DNA from: Sphagnum compactum
Taxonomy: Eukaryota > Bryophyta > Sphagnopsida > Sphagnales
NCBI GenBank assembly: GCA_965153455.1
Contig: OZ234503.1
Coordinates: forward strand, 1,240,001 to 1,304,000
Direction of reading: 5' to 3'
DNA length: 64,000 nt
Shown here one piece after another: positions 22,901-36,845 of this stretch. Under the pieces are notes generated by a model. The model made no database searches. It was not told where the DNA came from and worked only from the letters and a program-made list of their open reading frames with translations. Position numbers and translations under genes: made by a program. Each line of letters starts with the position of its first letter. Positions within the stretch are counted from its first letter, which is position 1.

Positions 22901-25900
22901 ATATAGGAACAATTATTGTGCAACTCTAATGCTACTAATTTGCAATGACTATGGTAACATCAAACTGATGTTGCTTTTCATTGATCCATCAAAATCTAAC
23001 ACTGGCATTATGAGGATTTTTGGGTGAAAATTACTTTCTTTTTGAAATATTGATCTCCATCATCCATTATGATTGTTTATTCTATATGATTTTAGATGAT
23101 AACATGTGGCACAATTGAAAATTGTCATGTGGCATACTAATTGAAATTTGAAAAATAAAAATAAAAATATATTTAAGTAACTAGGTATGTAAGGTGCAAA
23201 TAGACAAGTTCAAAAATGTGTTGGACAAAGTTTGTTGGGGGAGTATTTAATGTCTCCCATATACTTGGACCAACAATTTAATTAAAATTTAGTATTCTTG
23301 TATTGAAGCCCATACATAAAGCTAGTTAAGGCCAAATTTGAAACAAGTGTTTTTATTCTCACATGAAATTGTGCATGATGGAATGCTTGAAATGGTTAAA
23401 ATATTTCAAAAAGAAGTTATTATGGTTCTCCATAGATTAGAGACCTTGATGACCCACGTGCCAAGTTGATACATAAAAGGGAAAGAGGGAAAAAAAGAAG
23501 AAAAGAAACAAACATAGCCATTGCCTTCCATGTGGCAAGAGGGGATGAAAATTATAAACATTTGTCACATGGAAGGGAAGGGAAGGGATTCCTTTAAAAG
23601 ATAAGGTACCATGCCTTCTAATATTTGACCAAATGGGGTTTCCAAGGGTGGACATTAAAGGACTAGTCTTATATTTGGATGATATTAGCGAATATTTTAT
23701 AATTTATTTATATTTATTTTATAGTATTTGATGGCATGGTTGTGAAAAAACATAATTTTCTTTGTATTGTTAAATCTCAATTAAAATAGTTTAAAAGTAA
23801 GCTAATAGAAAATTATATGTTATTTTAGTTAATTCAAAATCAATTCAATGTGAAATGGGGTTTTGAATTTTTTTGTTATGTGTGTGTGGGGGGAGAGGAC
23901 CTTATATTATGTGTTTCAAATTAGTGAAGCATAATCATGCTTCTATTTTGGGGGAGTTGGTCAAAAGGGCTGCTTCTATTGGGGATTGCCCAATGATTCA
24001 GAAAAAAATGGGTTATGGGCCAATCAATGTGACTCCTTAAATAATAGAAAAACTGTGAGGGCACCCATGAGCTTCTTAATAAACCCATGGCAATCGAATT
24101 CAAGATCCTTCGGGCTTGGTTCGAAACCAGGTACGGTTTCATGTAGACATTAGGTATGCTCTTTTCTTTGCTAAATATTGTATAGATAAGAAATTTTTAT
24201 ATCAAATTAAAATCAGGGTCTATATAGGTATAAAGCTCATCAACTAATAGAAATTAATATTCAACTTTGAAATTGAGTTCTATTTGTCAACTTAAAAAAT
24301 AAAAAATAAAATCGACTTGCTTACTTAAAGAACCTGTCCCTTTTTGCAAGAGTGAATTTTCCCGGTTTTGATTTTGGGATCGGATCTAGCAGAAGACTAG
24401 TTCTAATGTCTAATTCTTGTGCCCATTCCAATAAAAAAGATGCGAGCTAAGGTCCGGGCCATAAAGATTTCAACGGTATACCCTTGGTTTTAACACTAAA
24501 GACCCGATATCCCCTCAACACTAATATATAAGTCCATTTTCTAATACCAGATTGGTCATTTCAACACATGTCCGTTGAATAATTAATTAATTTTGAAAAA
24601 TTCATTTCAACAACTGAAATATTCCTAAATACTCACTATTATCCTTCACAATATTTTTTTGATTTGAAAGAAATAATTTTGGAAAATTTCAACATTTCTG
24701 AAAATAATATAATTAGTGTGTCGAATTGGCCAAGGTCCTAGGGTATACTCATATTTTGAGGAAGATAGTGAATACTCCCTAACGAGCTCAATTAACGTTT
24801 CCCTATTGTGCCCTGTGCAATTTTACACAAGATTTGAGTAATGTTTTGCAACCAAAAAAAAAAAAAAAAGTGCAATAAAAGATATTGATGTTGCAAAAAG
24901 TAGCCAAGAAGTAGATTAGTGGTATGGGTTTGAACCAATGTTGGGTGGGTAAACCCAGTTTGGAGGGTTACAAGTTACAACCATTGGGTTTGGTTCCAAT
25001 TAGTAAAAACCAAACCTAGAAGAATCAGGTATGATTTTTGGAACTGGGTTTGGAATTGGGTTTGATTTTTTTATTTTTTTTGAAAGAATCAAATTAAAAC
25101 CAAAACCATGATCTTGGCTTTTAAAGAACTGGAACTAGAACCAAATTCAAGATTTAAATTAATTTAAAAATAAAATTATTAAAAAAAGAAAAAAACAACT
25201 AGAATTGGAGGCTAATGGGAGGTTAACCAGCAGTTAAATGCAGGTTTTGATCTAGGTTACGTAGAATCAGTGTTTTCTTTGTGGCAAAATTTCATGACTT
25301 GGTGAATTTTTTTCAGAAGATGAAAAAAAAACTTGAAAATTTTGTGATCTTTAGGGATTTGTTTCTCCATTTTTCAAAATAAAAAAAATTAAATTAATCA
25401 CATCTAGATCTAAGCACTTCTTAAGTTGCCACTTGTAATAACACTTTTGTAAAAGCCAAATGTCAAGGGGTCTTGCGAGCAACATGCACCAACCCATGGG
25501 TAGTGGTCATGATTAGCCAAAATTACCCCCTCACAATTGCCTTAAGCAATAGAGGCAAAACACTAACAATTTTTTACACATGCCAAAATAACTCTTAATA
25601 ACAAAATGTACTTCAAAACTTCTGTCGGCATAACATGAAGAACTACTACAAACTTGTGCATGGTTATATATATGAACATACCTTACAAGGGCAATCAAAC
25701 ATTATATTGTTATTATTCTATACTGGTTTAGGGTTTTAAAAATGTGATTATATCCTTATTGGGTTTTGCCTTGGGAACCTGAAATTTAAAAGGGTATGTT
25801 TGCCCTTTCACTCTAGGATCATCACCACAACATCTCATTGGAGATTCATTATACCCTAATAACCTCCACAAATATCCTGAGATATATCCATCCATATGGC

Positions 25901-26470
25901 ACTTTACCCCTGTTTTTACCCTTGGCCTCCCCCATGGTACATTCACCTTTAGCCTGAATATTCAACTTTTGTTGTAAAGTTGCGACAAAAAAATAGTACC
26001 TATAGGTACATGTTTAGGGTTTGGGTTTTGTTCTAAAATAAAATAGATCCCTAAACTAAACCTAATTATAATAGTAGGGTGAGTTTTTTTTTGCAAAAAG
26101 CTATTTTTGGGAGTATGTTGAAAAAGGCTAATGAGGATTCTCTTTTTTTTGGGGATGAAGTTGTTTTTTGTGATCAAGAATTGAGTCACCAAATCTTTTG
26201 TGGAAATTATTCATGATTTTGTTAGTGAAGGCAGGTTACCTAGGCATGAAAGGTCGAAACACAAGGTTATCAATTAGAGCACCACATGGCATCATATAGT
26301 GTTGCCATGTGACATGCTTACTTATTGTCGGTTATAAAATATGCAATTGAAAACAAGGAAAGGAAAAAAAAAAGGCTAGGTGGACCTAGTTGTAAAATTT
26401 GAAGAAGATAATGATGTGTTAGAAATTTGAGGGGGGTTTTTGTATTTCTTTATTTTGGGTGTCTCTTGTA
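19986..26470. other. AT-rich intergenic DNA with decayed repeats
   Basis: No gene is supported. Two stretches rich in 'ttggaac', 'aaccaaa' and 'gaacc' (about 20040-20290 and 24960-25260) look like copies of one decayed repeat. A fragment at about 21770-21870 ('gatttggctaaa', 'ggatgattgccaa') resembles the 'gtagccaaa' repeat family found near 55, 60 and 62 kb. An A-run lies at about 24853-24868. Confidence 0.45.
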
Positions 26471-26765
26471 GAGGCCAAAAGGTTTAGGGTTTATGTGTTT
26501 GGGCAAGGATTTATAAGTGTTCACTAAGTTTTTTCAACACCTTAACACTCAAAGGTTTTATGTGTTGGGGGAAGGACTTATATTGTAAAGGCCAAAAGGT
26601 TTAGGGTTTATGTGTTTGGGTAAGGACTTATGAGTGTTCACTTAGTTTTTACAACACATTAACACTCAAAGTACCTATCTTTAAGTGTTTGGGTAAGGAC
26701 TTATAAGTGTTCACTTAGTTTTACAACACGTTAACACTCAAAGTACCTATCTTCGAATAGGGAAT
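26471..26765 (+). repeat. tandem repeat, three copies of about 70-110 bp
   Basis: The block 'tgtttgggcaaggatttata' / 'agtgttcactaagttttt' / 'acaccttaacactcaaag' occurs three times (starting near 26498, 26608 and 26685), and 'aggccaaaaggtttagggtt' twice. It lies about 400 bp upstream of the transporter start codon. Confidence 0.7.
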
Positions 26766-27170
26766 TAGGTCAAGTGTTCATGCACACCTGTATGAAATAT
26801 GCCATTAAAAAAAACCTTAAAACTAACTCAAAAGAGTAAGTACTACTCTGGATTTAAAGCTTGCTAGATACTGTCTAAAAGGAGCATATGATTTGATGTT
26901 TCAATTATTTCCAAGATTTACTCCCTAAATATGCCATCTCATTCCATTTCATTTGAGTGCAATTTTCATTTGACAAAGAGAGAGAAGAGAGAGAAGAGAG
27001 AGAGAGTAGAGTTCTTCCTCTCTTGTCAATTTTTCATTTTCTGGTTTTTGAGATTTTGATCTTTGGAGACTTGTTTCTTGAAGTGTGCAACCCAAAAAAA
27101 AACAAAGAAAAAGAATCGCCTTGGGAACAAGCAAGTGGGGGTGGGACGGGGGGAGGGGGAGGTATTGAAC

Positions 27171-30100
27171 ATGAAAAGCATGTGGTTACATGGGTGTTTC
27201 TCGTTGCAAATTGGATCTTCAAGGATTTCTAGGAATGGGTTGTGGAGAAGAGGTGATTTGAGTTCACAACTATCCGGTCAAGTACTACTGAGGCCAGTCT
27301 TGTTGCAGAAGATTGTGGACTTTGGTGGTAGTGGTGGTGATGGTGACAGCAGAAGAAGAAGTCTTGACAAAGCAGCAAAAAACCCATCATGTACAGCAGC
27401 AGTAGCAGCAACAGCATTTGGCCAGAAGAATTATAGTTCCAGTAGCTTCAATTCTTGGAATGTTGATGATCATGGAAGCAGTAGTAGCTGGAGAAGAAGA
27501 AGAAGAAGAAGGAGCAAAGCATTTGATTCATCACCACCGCCACCACCACCCAATGCACCTGTGCAAGCAGAAGAAGAAGAAGAAGAAGAAGAAGAAGACC
27601 TGGACCACAACAACCCTGAAGCAAATGGAAGCTCAATTGGAAACAGCTTGCCTCAACAGACAGTTTCATCAACAGGCAGATGGAACAGTCTGCCTCCCAG
27701 ATATAAGCTGGTGCTCACCACGTCTCTGGCCTTTGTAATCTGCAACATGGATAAGGTAATTGTCCAAAAACCCAGAACCCCCAAAAGAAAAAAAAGAAAA
27801 AAAGCACTCTCCAACTATTTTCTAGGTATCAGGTTCTTCACACCAAATTATTAGGGTTTACATTTTTGTGGAAAGCACAGTACATTGAAGGAAGTTTTTT
27901 GATTGTATCAGTAGAATCAAAATCACCTGGGGACTGAAGTCTTGGGAGTATATGATGTGCAGTAGTAGCAAGAAAAAAGTTGTGCTGTGTTTTGTTGCTT
28001 TTGATGTTCATGTTAGTTTGACTCTCATGAGCTTTTTGAGCTTCCTGACAATTGTTTTTTTCAAACCCCATCCATGGTTTTCTGTTTATGACAAAGAGCA
28101 GGTGAATATGAGCGTGGCAATCATACCCATGTCACATCAAATGGGTTGGAATTCTTCAATTGCGGGCCTGGTACAATCATCCTTCTTTTGGGGTTATGCC
28201 ATAAGCCAGCTTCCTGGAGGATGGCTAGCTGCTCGTTTTACGGGCCAGTGAGAACCCTCTTATCTCACTATCTGGAGTTCTTTATTTTATTTATTTATTA
28301 TTTATTATTTCGTCTCTTTCAATTCATTGTTGCTGCAGGTTTTCCTACACAGCACTGCAGGAGAATTATATGAATTATTTTTTGACTAAGAATCTTTGAA
28401 GATCTTTCATATTGAGCCCATGAAAGTCAATGCCTTTTTTGTTCTTCTCGAAGCACAGTAGAGCTTTTGGTGTTGGAGGAGGGGTTCTTGCCCTGAGCTA
28501 CTAAAGGCAAATCATTTTCTAACAGTCTTAGAAGACACTGGATCTGCACAAAGGAGAGTGATGGACTTAGGATTGATTTTCATGAAGAGTAATTTATTGA
28601 GTGCAAAGTACTTACAGGAAGGTTTTGCGAGGAGGGGTGTTGCTATGGTCTTTGGCAACTGCAGCTGTGCCTAGATTTGCCTCTTTCATACCGGGTCTTC
28701 TCTTCTGCCGTCTTCTGGTACATATCAGTGCCAGCCACCTCCCAATGTATTCAACATACCCATTGAGGATTTCTTAATGCAGGTGCCAAGTTTACAATGG
28801 ACTTTCTGTAATTGTGGGCATGGATACATGATGCAGTAGTCTCTTTAAAGCTGATTGGTTTTCTGATCACATCACTGTGTTTTTCTCATTTCTGGCAATC
28901 CCTTTGTTGTACTAAGTAATGACATTGTGATAGATGACGACAATAAAATTGCCATTTGAAGGCTCTTGAGAAGATTCAGCTCTTCTCAGCTCCATCCCAA
29001 TTGCATCAAATTGGAAATTCTCTACTGGCTGCAGCAAATGGGTAATCATCAAAGAACAAAGTAGATAACACTTGTCTTGTAAAGAAACTACTACTTGAAT
29101 TAGATGCAAACAAAGGAGATGAACATGGAAGGGTGCTGTGCAGGTTGGACTTGGAGAGGGTGTTTCACCATCAGCTGCCACAGATCTCATTGCCAGGTTA
29201 GAGTTTCTTCAGCCTGACCAACCCTCACTTTGATCCAGTATGTGGATGAGTATTTGTATCAGGTTTAGAGTTTGTTTTGTAATGTGGATCTGGTCTTCAA
29301 TGAAGGCTCTCAAGAGAGTACATAAAGGCCTTTCTCAATAGGGAGTTTGGGTGTAATCAAATTGCATCATCCTCATTTTTATTTGCTTTTTTTTGTATCC
29401 CTAAATTCTCATCACAGCCAACTCAAGCTTCAAGGCCTTATCTTCTTGTTGGGAAGGATAAGAGGGGGTGGGGCTGAATAAGGGGAGAGAATGGGTGCAG
29501 GGCTATGCCAGTGAGTGAGCGCTCAAGAGCAGTGGCAACCGTGTTTGGTGGTCTTAATATTGGAAGTGTTATAGGGTAGTACTCTTTCTGACTCATGGTG
29601 CATGCAAGACGATCTCTCTACATGTGTGACAGTCTGTGCACTAATAATCTTGCAAGAAGCTGGGGTCAGGTTTTCTCTTTAGTTGTATATTGATTTTTGG
29701 TAGTTTCAGAATGTGTTGTCTTGCTAGTAGGTGGGGCAGTATGGAAGTTTAACGCATGGAAGAAAGTGGCACATCTGAAATTCAGTTCCTTTATGCATGA
29801 GCCATGTGTGGGGTTGATGCAGGCTCTTACTAGCTCCAGTGATCATCCAATACATTGGTTGGGAATCTGTGTTCTACATCTTTGGTTTTCTTGGTGTATT
29901 ATGGTAGGTCCTCCTTCAATTGAGAACTTACCCATCCTCTTGTGGTGCTAAACCCTCTACTCTAAATCCTAAACCCATCATCCTGTAGCATCACCATTTC
30001 AAAGTTGGAAATTGGGCGGTTGATCATGGCAAGAACTTTAGACTATGTCAATATTCAGGAATTGTGTAGTTGTGAATCTAATGATTCAAATGTTGTGTTG

Positions 30101-33100
30101 TCGCAGGTGTCTAGGTTTTGAGAGTGCTGTGAGAACTGTTGGCATAAATGATGTATCCCCAATTTCATACACGACAGGATCCACCCACAAGCCTTCTGGT
30201 GTGTGGGTGTAGCTTTCGAGCTCCCTTTGAACTCTAAAGCCAATATGCTGTCATGGAATTTACAGAGTTTCAAGTCTGAAAGAGCCTGAATGTTTGAAGG
30301 CCATTTGTCCACTTATTGAAAGCAATTTGATGATGATACTGGCATGCATGATTTTACTGGAACAAGAATAGAAATATTTGGTGATGAAGATGGATGCACA
30401 CCAACAACATAGAAGACATATGTCAAAATTGGAGTTTGCTTGGTGGGTGGTGTAGGCAAGAGTGATAATAACACACTGTTGAGAAATTGTGATTCTGCAT
30501 CACAACGAAGACAGCCAGACGCTATATCATCCTCAAGGGAGTTGTCGTCTAATGGAAAACCAAGCTCCTCTGCAACAACAATCGCACAGAGTAAAAAAGT
30601 AAGCTGTTATGTATTATGTTCCTTGGATATTGAGTGCACTTTATCACTGTTTCAAAGCTTTATTGTTAATGGGTAGTAGTGATCATAGCATTAATGTTTG
30701 GCAGGTCACCCAACCTCTTTGACCAGAAGCCAACCTTGCATCTACTTCTATATATGTACCTCTGAAGAGCATGCAGCTGCCAAGAACTGTGCAGGGTATG
30801 GGTTGAGGCTCCTACTTTGTTTCTCCATTTGTGTCCTTGTGTACATGCAGGCAGTCCCTTGGAGAGCATTCTTTAAGAACCGAGCAGTGTGGGCCATGAT
30901 TTATGCTCATTTTTGTGGAAATTGGGGTCATTACACTTTGCTTTCTTGGCTTCCTACATATTTCTGGTGAGCTTCACCATCCCTTCCCATGTTGATCACA
31001 TATCAAAAAATGATGCATTTTGGTCTTTTCTGTTTCTAATATTTTTTGCAAATATTTATTCACCCATGATAGTGTTTGGAAGATTTTCTACCACTGCTGC
31101 TTACTTGGATTACTATAATAGCTTCTGGCCAATTCTTCCTCCTGCTACACTCACATTTGCTTTCAGCTGGCTCTTAGAGATCTCACTTTTCAGTTTTTTT
31201 CTTCACTTAAAGCATTATGACTGTAGTCTAAATGCCCTGTTGCTTGGACTTACAGTGAGGAGCTCCATCTTGACCTCACACATGCAGCCTTTGTGAGTAT
31301 TTTTTATTGGCAATCAAAATAGAGGCACTTTTTATTATTTTAATGGGTTATACCCTCTTTTTTCACCTTGTATAAAATCTATTCTGGTTGTGCATGACAA
31401 TTGGGGCACACAAGAGCGTAGTTTTAGAATGCAAGCAACACAAAATGTTTGCAAAATCAGAATTTAGTGGTGGAGTTTTAAGTGGTTCGAGGCATTCTGA
31501 ATCGAGTGCAGCTGGCTTATCTAGGAGCAGGACCTACTCTTGTCTTGCAATTTTTAGAATGGATTCATATTTCTAATGAATATTTTGTTTTGATCACTCA
31601 ATGAAAGAACAGGTATCATTACTTCCACCCCTGGCATCGGTTGTGGTGGCAACCATTGCAGCACCCCTTGCTGATCACTTCATCTCTCGTGGTATGGACA
31701 TCACCCTGGTATGTTCACAAACTCAAACCTCAAGACCACATGTTTTCTGAACTTTTGTGTATATAAATTGATGCTGGTCAGGTGGCCCTTTTTTTTGAAG
31801 TCTTTTGGATGGGTTTCATTTTGGGTGAATTGGGCCAGGTACGGAAAGTGTGCCAGTCGATTGCTTTTCTAGCCCCAGCAGCATGCATGACCATTGCATT
31901 TGCAACACCCAATATCAATCCCTGGGTAGATGTAGCAATTCTCACAGCTGGCATTGGTCTCTCTAGCTTTGCACTTGCAGGTCTTGTAATTTCCTCTCTT
32001 TGGTTCCTCTCCTAGGTTCTGTTGATCTTCAAATGCTCCTTTGATTTCTCTGCATAAATGTAATCTGTTATTACCCTCCACTGAATAGTAGAAGAGGAAA
32101 GAACAGAGCCCTATGAACCCTAAAACCTAAACCCCGACTCATATTGGTAATTGGATTGCTGAAAGCAGGGTTATATTGCACACACCAAGACATCTCTCCC
32201 AAATATGCGGGTATTCTCTTGGTAAGTTTCGTGTACCTTCCTTTTTCCCTATGTGAGAGGTCTCTGGATCAGCATTTCAGAATATAGGAAAAGTAGCACA
32301 CATCATCAAAATATGGGTTTGCCAAGGATGATACAATTGAAGTATGGGTTGTTTTGGTGATCTTGACTACTGATCACAAATTGGATTTTTCTCTTGCTGC
32401 TCGGTAGAAGGTAATCTGCATTCAGGTGTAACTGCTTCCAATGTTGGACTGAGAGATAAAATGTAACATCATATGTTTTCAACAAACGCAGTTGAGAACT
32501 ATAGCAATATTATTGAGCAGGTTGCATCTTATTAGGCATATGAAGAATGTAGTGAGGCTTGAAACATGTTGTACCCTGAGAGCAAGGGATATTGGATGGA
32601 TGCAGGGCATAACCAACACAGCTGGTGCCATTCCTGGAGTACTTGGTGTTGCACTTGTGGGGATAATTTTCGATCAAACTCACTCTTGGAATGTAAGAAA
32701 AAAGCCTTAAGCATCCACCTTTTGTTGAAATGTTTTGAGAGTTCAATTCAGCTTCTTGAAGTAAAATGTTTTCATGTATAAGTATCCTAGAGTATACCTG
32801 AACAAATTTTATCAATGCAACACAATTCTAGCAGATTTTGTTGTCCCTAGAAGCAGGTGTTCTGGATTAAGAAACAAAAAAGATCAAGAATCAGAACCCG
32901 AAGCATAATTGAGACATCAAGGTTTCTTTGGAAACATACATCAAAAGCATGACATATATTTTCAGAACCTGAGCAAGATGAAGATCCCTGAATCCTTGAA
33001 GAATTTGATGTGTGATCTGCCATGCCACCATTCTGAATTCAGTACATTTACAAAGGTCTAGGAAACTATTTGACAAGATGCTTGGGATTTGTATGTCTGT

Positions 33101-33204
33101 GTGTGCAGCTCGCACTCTTTGCACCATCCATCTTCTTCTACTTGACAGGGATCATGGTGTGGAATGTATTTGCCAGCAGTGAGCCACAAACATTTACCTC
33201 CTAG
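27171..33204 (+). CDS. PHT4-type plastid anion (phosphate) transporter, 633 aa, 15 exons
   Basis: Major facilitator of the plant PHT4/ANTR family, predicted to carry phosphate or related anions across a plastid membrane. Exons: 27171-27755, 28102-28247, 28618-28717, 29144-29196, 29501-29575, 29823-29903, 30107-30198, 30456-30598, 30851-30966, 31256-31292, 31613-31708, 31839-31980, 32169-32221, 32606-32692, 33109-33204. All introns are GT-AG with matching phases, total 1,902 nt. Residues 1-169 are a transit-peptide-like, low-complexity region (Arg7, Pro6 and Glu9 runs). The transporter body starts near RWNSLPPRYKLVLTTSLAF (170). Family motifs: ICNMDKVNMSVAIIPMS, SSFFWGYAISQLPGGWLA, GEGVSPSAATDLIAR, SERSRAVATVFGG, IYAHFCGNWGHYTLLSWLP, VRKVCQSIAF, YCTHQDISPKYAGILLG, SSEPQTF. 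Exon 8 encodes the variable polar central loop. It is closest in memory to Arabidopsis PHT4;5 (ANTR6); the exact orthologue and substrate are inferred. The start is the first ATG in this frame. Confidence 0.92.
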
Positions 33205-35980
33205 CCACCATTGATTCTTCTAAAAAGGAAGTACACAACAGTTATTTACATCTGTTCTCATCTCAATGTGGACAAATTGCTCTCTACTCAGTTTGATGGG
33301 TGCAATTTTACCATCTCAAAGCTATTGAGATTTGTTACGTCCTCAAAATCCAAAGATCTTGAGACTATTTGTGCAGACAAATCCTTGCTTCTACAGTATT
33401 CTGGCAAAACAAATTGTGTTAGAATTGGCATCACAATGACACCACTTTCCCACCACACTTTTGAAAGCTTTCATATCTAGAGGATCTTAACAAATGTATG
33501 TTTACTCAAGCTTCCCTGATTGAAACCCCGAACTATAATTCCATGATCTCTTGCCTCCTGGAGTTTGCATCGCACATTTCATCTCCTTGACATGCACCTT
33601 AGAACAAGAGAAAATTTGTACTATGAGCTCAAAGTTGAGTGCAAGCTTGCCATTTTCCCCATAGTTCACATGTGCATTTATCTCTCCTTGATGTGCTCAT
33701 TGGGCTCCTTTGTGGGCATCACATTCAATGATTCATTCACAATCACTTTACATGCAATAGAATTTGACAAGTTATTGTTATATCAGGCCTGAATACCACA
33801 ACATAAACAAACAAATCAATTGCCAAACAATTGCAATACTTTCTGCTCTCCACTAATGCATCCAACTTCATATTTACTTCACAATTGAGATGCATATTAC
33901 ATTTATGTCATGTTACTTTGTTGTTTAAGACATTCAAGCAAATTTTTTTAGTTGTCATATTGTAGAGAGCAAGAACAATATGTCCACATTGATTTCAAAG
34001 AAATCAAAGTCGGAGGTTTACCAATACCTAGCCTTTGCATGTGTATTGTAGGTATAGATAACATGATAATGTATTCACTAAAAATGTCTTTGGGCTTGCT
34101 TGAAATTGAATTTCAAAAACATTGTTTTATTTTACCTCATTTTTAATGTTACACACACCATGATTTTCCACAAAGTTTTAGGAATTGTATGTCATGCTAG
34201 ATATTAAGTGATAATATTAAATTGGGTCAAAGTGGGTTACTAATAAGATAACCAAGGTTGTGGTAATCAAGGCTTCAAATTTCTCATAGTAAAAGTTAAG
34301 AAATTGTGTTCATCTTTGAAAAGGAGTGGCCCTAAACTGTAGTGAAAAGATGAATAATGATCATACTTGGTTGACAAACTTTACATCATTCTTGTGTGAA
34401 GTCTTGATTCCAATTGTTCCTTAATGTCAAGTTGTAAACTTTGTTTTTCTTGCACACATAACTTTTGCTTATAAATTGGATATTTGACACAAATAAAATT
34501 TTGTTGTGTTTACTAGCTCTACTTAAGGCAAAGAAGAAATTTCGCATTTATTTAAGATTTGGAATACAATTTTGGTTTGAACTAAGAACCAATACATGGG
34601 TCATAGATGGAGACCTAACACTTTTCAGCCTTCTATTTTAATAAAAAAGAAGCCTAAAGTCGTGCACTTTTCACATCACTTAAGGTCATGTTACACAATT
34701 GCATCACAATCCCATCGTCTTCCAAAAAATGTATTTAATCTTTTTTTAAAAGGTAGAGCTATTACACAATTATACACCTTTTCCAATTGATCGAGGATGT
34801 AATATTCCAAGCTTGTTCCATAACACATAATGAACCATGTTAATCTTATCTAATGAAGTAGTGTCACCAAAAAAAGAAGGGGAGATGATTTTTGCTATGG
34901 AAATCCTTGACATTGGGTATACAGACTCAATAGGAATTGCTAAAACTTTTCTGAAACAGAAAGAAGGTTATTACAAGAGTTATTTCTACATTTAAATGCT
35001 TACAGACATCAAACTTTATTATTCTAGTTCTATGAACCTCAAGGGATTAGATATCTCTTGATTTCCTCTCAAAGAGCCAACTGGTTGTTTAATGAGAGTG
35101 ACAATTCATACTTCAACAACAGAAATCCCACAAGTGCAATCCCAACATCATTACATGGTTCCTTTCATAAACTGGATAGAGACTCAACATAATAGGGGAG
35201 TGTGATTTTATACACTTCATAGTATCCCCTTGTTCCAAAAATCCCCGGAGCTCCCACTATCCAACAAGTACTTTCTTGTCAAAATGACCACATTGCACAC
35301 TCACATTAAGACCCCCAGACTATAAAAGATGATGTTGCCACAACAACCGCTCCTGAAATCCTAGACTCATTCATCATTTCCCTTGTGTTGGTCCCTAAAA
35401 AAAACACATGCTAGACGTCTTAACCTCTTCCTGACGCTCTTGGCACAAAGGAAGATCCAGCATCAGGATTCATGAGAAGAAGAAGTCCAAATCAAGTTCT
35501 GTCCCTAACTAATTACAATCCAATTCCAAATCAACTCCACATTTCCTAATTATCAAAAAACTAGAAATTTAGCTTGTTTCCTTCACCAAAAGTCCTCCCT
35601 TTCTTCCTTTCCGCCTGTTTCATATAGCCTTCTTCTCTCCACATCCCCTCGCTCCCCTGAAAGCTCCGCACCAATCCTCCAGCAGAACTGTGATTCAAAT
35701 AGCTCATAGAAAGTATCCAGTGAACAGCCAAGATTACGCTCCATCACTGAAACCAGCTCACCAAGACCTCCCCACAATAACCTGCAAAACAACAAACCAA
35801 GCCAAAAACAGAAAAACAAGAAAATAAACTTTTTGGCGTTCTTGAAACACCACGCCTCTAGCAGCTCTATTACAGAGCTGAATTAGGGTTTTCTGCTTTC
35901 ATCCACAAAAAACGTTTGACATTGTTTTTAGGTCACGAGTGTCACCATCCTTTTAAATAAATCTATGTCCTCATAGATCA
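33205..35980. other. intergenic DNA downstream of the transporter gene
   Basis: The first few hundred bases probably hold the transporter's 3' untranslated region. Frames at 33211-33480 and 33565-33792 are compositionally ordinary but lack motifs. From about 34860 to 35970, sequence bounded by similar 'gtgtcacca' strings (34861 and 35949) could include a decayed LTR of the adjacent gypsy relic, but I could not align two LTRs. Confidence 0.35.
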
Positions 35981-36845
35981 AACATCAATTTGCAAACAGA
36001 TACAATTGCAAATCTCTTCTTGACCATTCCCAACACTGTCCATTGAGGTATTTGAGAATACATATTCTATTGCCATGATCTTGTTCCTGAAATCCCTTGC
36101 CATCTTTGTAATCAACAAAAATGTAGGGTCCCTCCTAGTTATTGAGCAATGATCTTTTCTTTCCAGGTCTGTGCATCTTGATTTTGGTATTTTCAGTAAA
36201 GCCTTTAAAGGTTTGAAACCCCTTTCTGGTAGCATACACCTTTCTTTTTTTCTTCCAAGCATGTTCCACATTTTCAAGCAGAAATTTATGCACATTTGCA
36301 ATCAGTTACATCTTAAAAATCATTTGATTTGCGATGACTTCAGGACTTGCATGCTCATCAAATACATCACATAAACCACTAATATTGTTATCAATGGTGA
36401 GTTTAGGCGTACGACCAGTGAGCACCATGAAAGGAGAGTATTTCGTGCTGGGTTGGATGCCACATCGATATCCAAAGAGTATTCTTGGTAGAAGTGAATC
36501 CCAATCTTGTATGTTGGTAGTAGCCATAATTGTGAATCCATGTTTGATGGTCTTTATTAGTCGCTCAACCATGCCATTGCATTAAGGCTAGGCATGGGCA
36601 ATAAATTGATGTGTGATGCCATAATTCTAACAAATTTCAGCAAATTCCTTCATCCACTCGCTACCATTATCTGTTAAAATGTACTTAGGCATTCCATACC
36701 TGCAAATAACCTCATCTTCCAGAAACTTGGCAATAGTGCAGGTGTCATGTTCCTTGACAAGCCGTGCTTCACACCATTTAGAATAATGGTCGATAACAAC
36801 AAGCACATCCTTATTGCCATTAGTTGTTTCTGGTAATGGCCTAGC

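Noticed and set aside
34861-35960. LTR of the gypsy relic bounded by 'gtgtcacca' strings
   Set aside because: Only a 9-base similarity at the two points; no second LTR or target duplication could be aligned.
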